A stretch of 12,741 bases of DNA, from positions 1 to 12,741 of the forward strand of contig CAJBLW010000258.1 of the NCBI GenBank assembly GCA_903953985.1. The letters run 5' to 3'. The DNA is from an uncultured Burkholderiales bacterium. Lineage in GTDB: Bacteria; Pseudomonadota; Gammaproteobacteria; Burkholderiales; Burkholderiaceae_C. The position numbers and the translations under genes are program-made. A model generated the notes under the pieces. It saw only the letters and a list, made by a program, of their open reading frames with translations. It was not told the origin of the DNA and did no database searches. Position 1 is the stretch's first letter. Each line of letters opens with the position of its first letter. This document shows positions 12,615-12,741 of the stretch, piece after piece.

Positions 12615-12741
12615 ATGAAGCCGATCTGGATCGTAGACGATGACCAATCCATCCGCTTCGTGCTTGAAAAAGCACTGTTGCGAGAAGGCTTGCCCACCCG
12701 CAGCTTCACCAACCCGCGCGAGGTGCTCAAAGCCTTGGACG
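12615..12741 (+). CDS. glnG: Nitrogen regulator NtrC (GlnG), 5' part cut by window edge
   Basis: An ATG at 12615 opens a frame of 42 codons that runs to the window end. It begins MKPIWIVDDDQSIRFVLEKA, the first strand and acidic pocket (DDD at residues 8-10) of a response-regulator receiver domain, in the NtrC style. Position directly after glnL makes NtrC by far the likeliest identity. NtrC-P is the sigma-54 activator expected to bind the enhancer at 9225-9268. The phospho-accepting Asp, the AAA+ domain and the Fis-type DNA-binding domain lie outside the window. There is no strong ribosome binding site; the 35 bp gap from glnL suggests co-transcription. Confidence 0.93.
   Translation, partial: MKPIWIVDDDQSIRFVLEKALLREGLPTRSFTNPREVLKALD

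Noticed and set aside
11350..12675. 441-codon open frame antisense to glnL
   Set aside because: glnL has all histidine kinase boxes on the plus strand. The antisense product has no recognisable feature and runs into glnG.

Overview
The window looks like a chromosomal segment of a GC-rich betaproteobacterium, most likely Burkholderiales/Comamonadaceae. The reasons are the glnA - coiled-coil protein - glnL - glnG order, a diheme c4-type cytochrome pair, and a NodB-like protein whose motifs resemble Burkholderiales homologues I remember. This placement rests on recognising protein families, not on a search. No RNA gene, insertion sequence, CRISPR array or phage gene is visible. Most of the window is tightly packed, ordinary chromosome; the largest gap (284 bp, 9220-9503) is the glnA control region.

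Layout. (1) 1-889, minus strand: a diheme c-type cytochrome whose stop overlaps (ATGA) the start of a second gene cut by the left edge. (2) 983-2518, plus: a GNAT acetyltransferase, then dusC (tRNA dihydrouridine synthase). (3) 2515-2808, minus: an unrecognised 97-residue protein, with its 3' end overlapping dusC by 4 bp. (4) 2864-3607, plus: rsuA (16S rRNA pseudouridine synthase). (5) 3682-4509, minus: an alpha/beta hydrolase, convergent with rsuA across a 74 bp spacer rich in inverted repeats. (6) 4564-9219, plus: five closely spaced genes, probably one operon. They encode a secreted beta-propeller protein (GTG start), an exported NodB-like deacetylase with a variant metal site, a membrane di-iron hydroxylase/desaturase, an EI24/CysZ-like membrane protein and a stand-alone molybdopterin-binding/CinA-N protein. 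(7) 9220-12741, plus: the nitrogen-assimilation locus. It holds two NtrC-type enhancer sites, a -24/-12 sigma-54 promoter, glnA, an exported coiled-coil protein of unknown function, glnL (ntrB) and the first 42 codons of glnG (ntrC).

How it works together. The clearest circuit is the last block. Under nitrogen limitation NtrB would phosphorylate NtrC. NtrC-P would bind the paired sites at 9225-9268 and activate sigma-54 polymerase at 9440-9456, driving glnA. A strong intrinsic terminator (10962-10989) would then limit read-through into glnL-glnG. That terminator lies inside the reading frame of the coiled-coil protein and encodes its signal peptide core. Just before it is a second TTGCAC/GTGCAA inverted repeat, resembling an NtrC site but with one extra base in the spacer. 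The five-gene block at 4564-9219 mixes envelope proteins with a cytosolic molybdopterin-type protein; a joint role is not evident from sequence alone.

The least described items are the terminator/signal peptide overlap with its adjacent inverted repeat, the coiled-coil protein translationally coupled to NtrB, the TFDTG variant of the NodB motif, and the 97-residue protein between dusC and rsuA. I see no convincing evidence of an entirely new multi-gene system.
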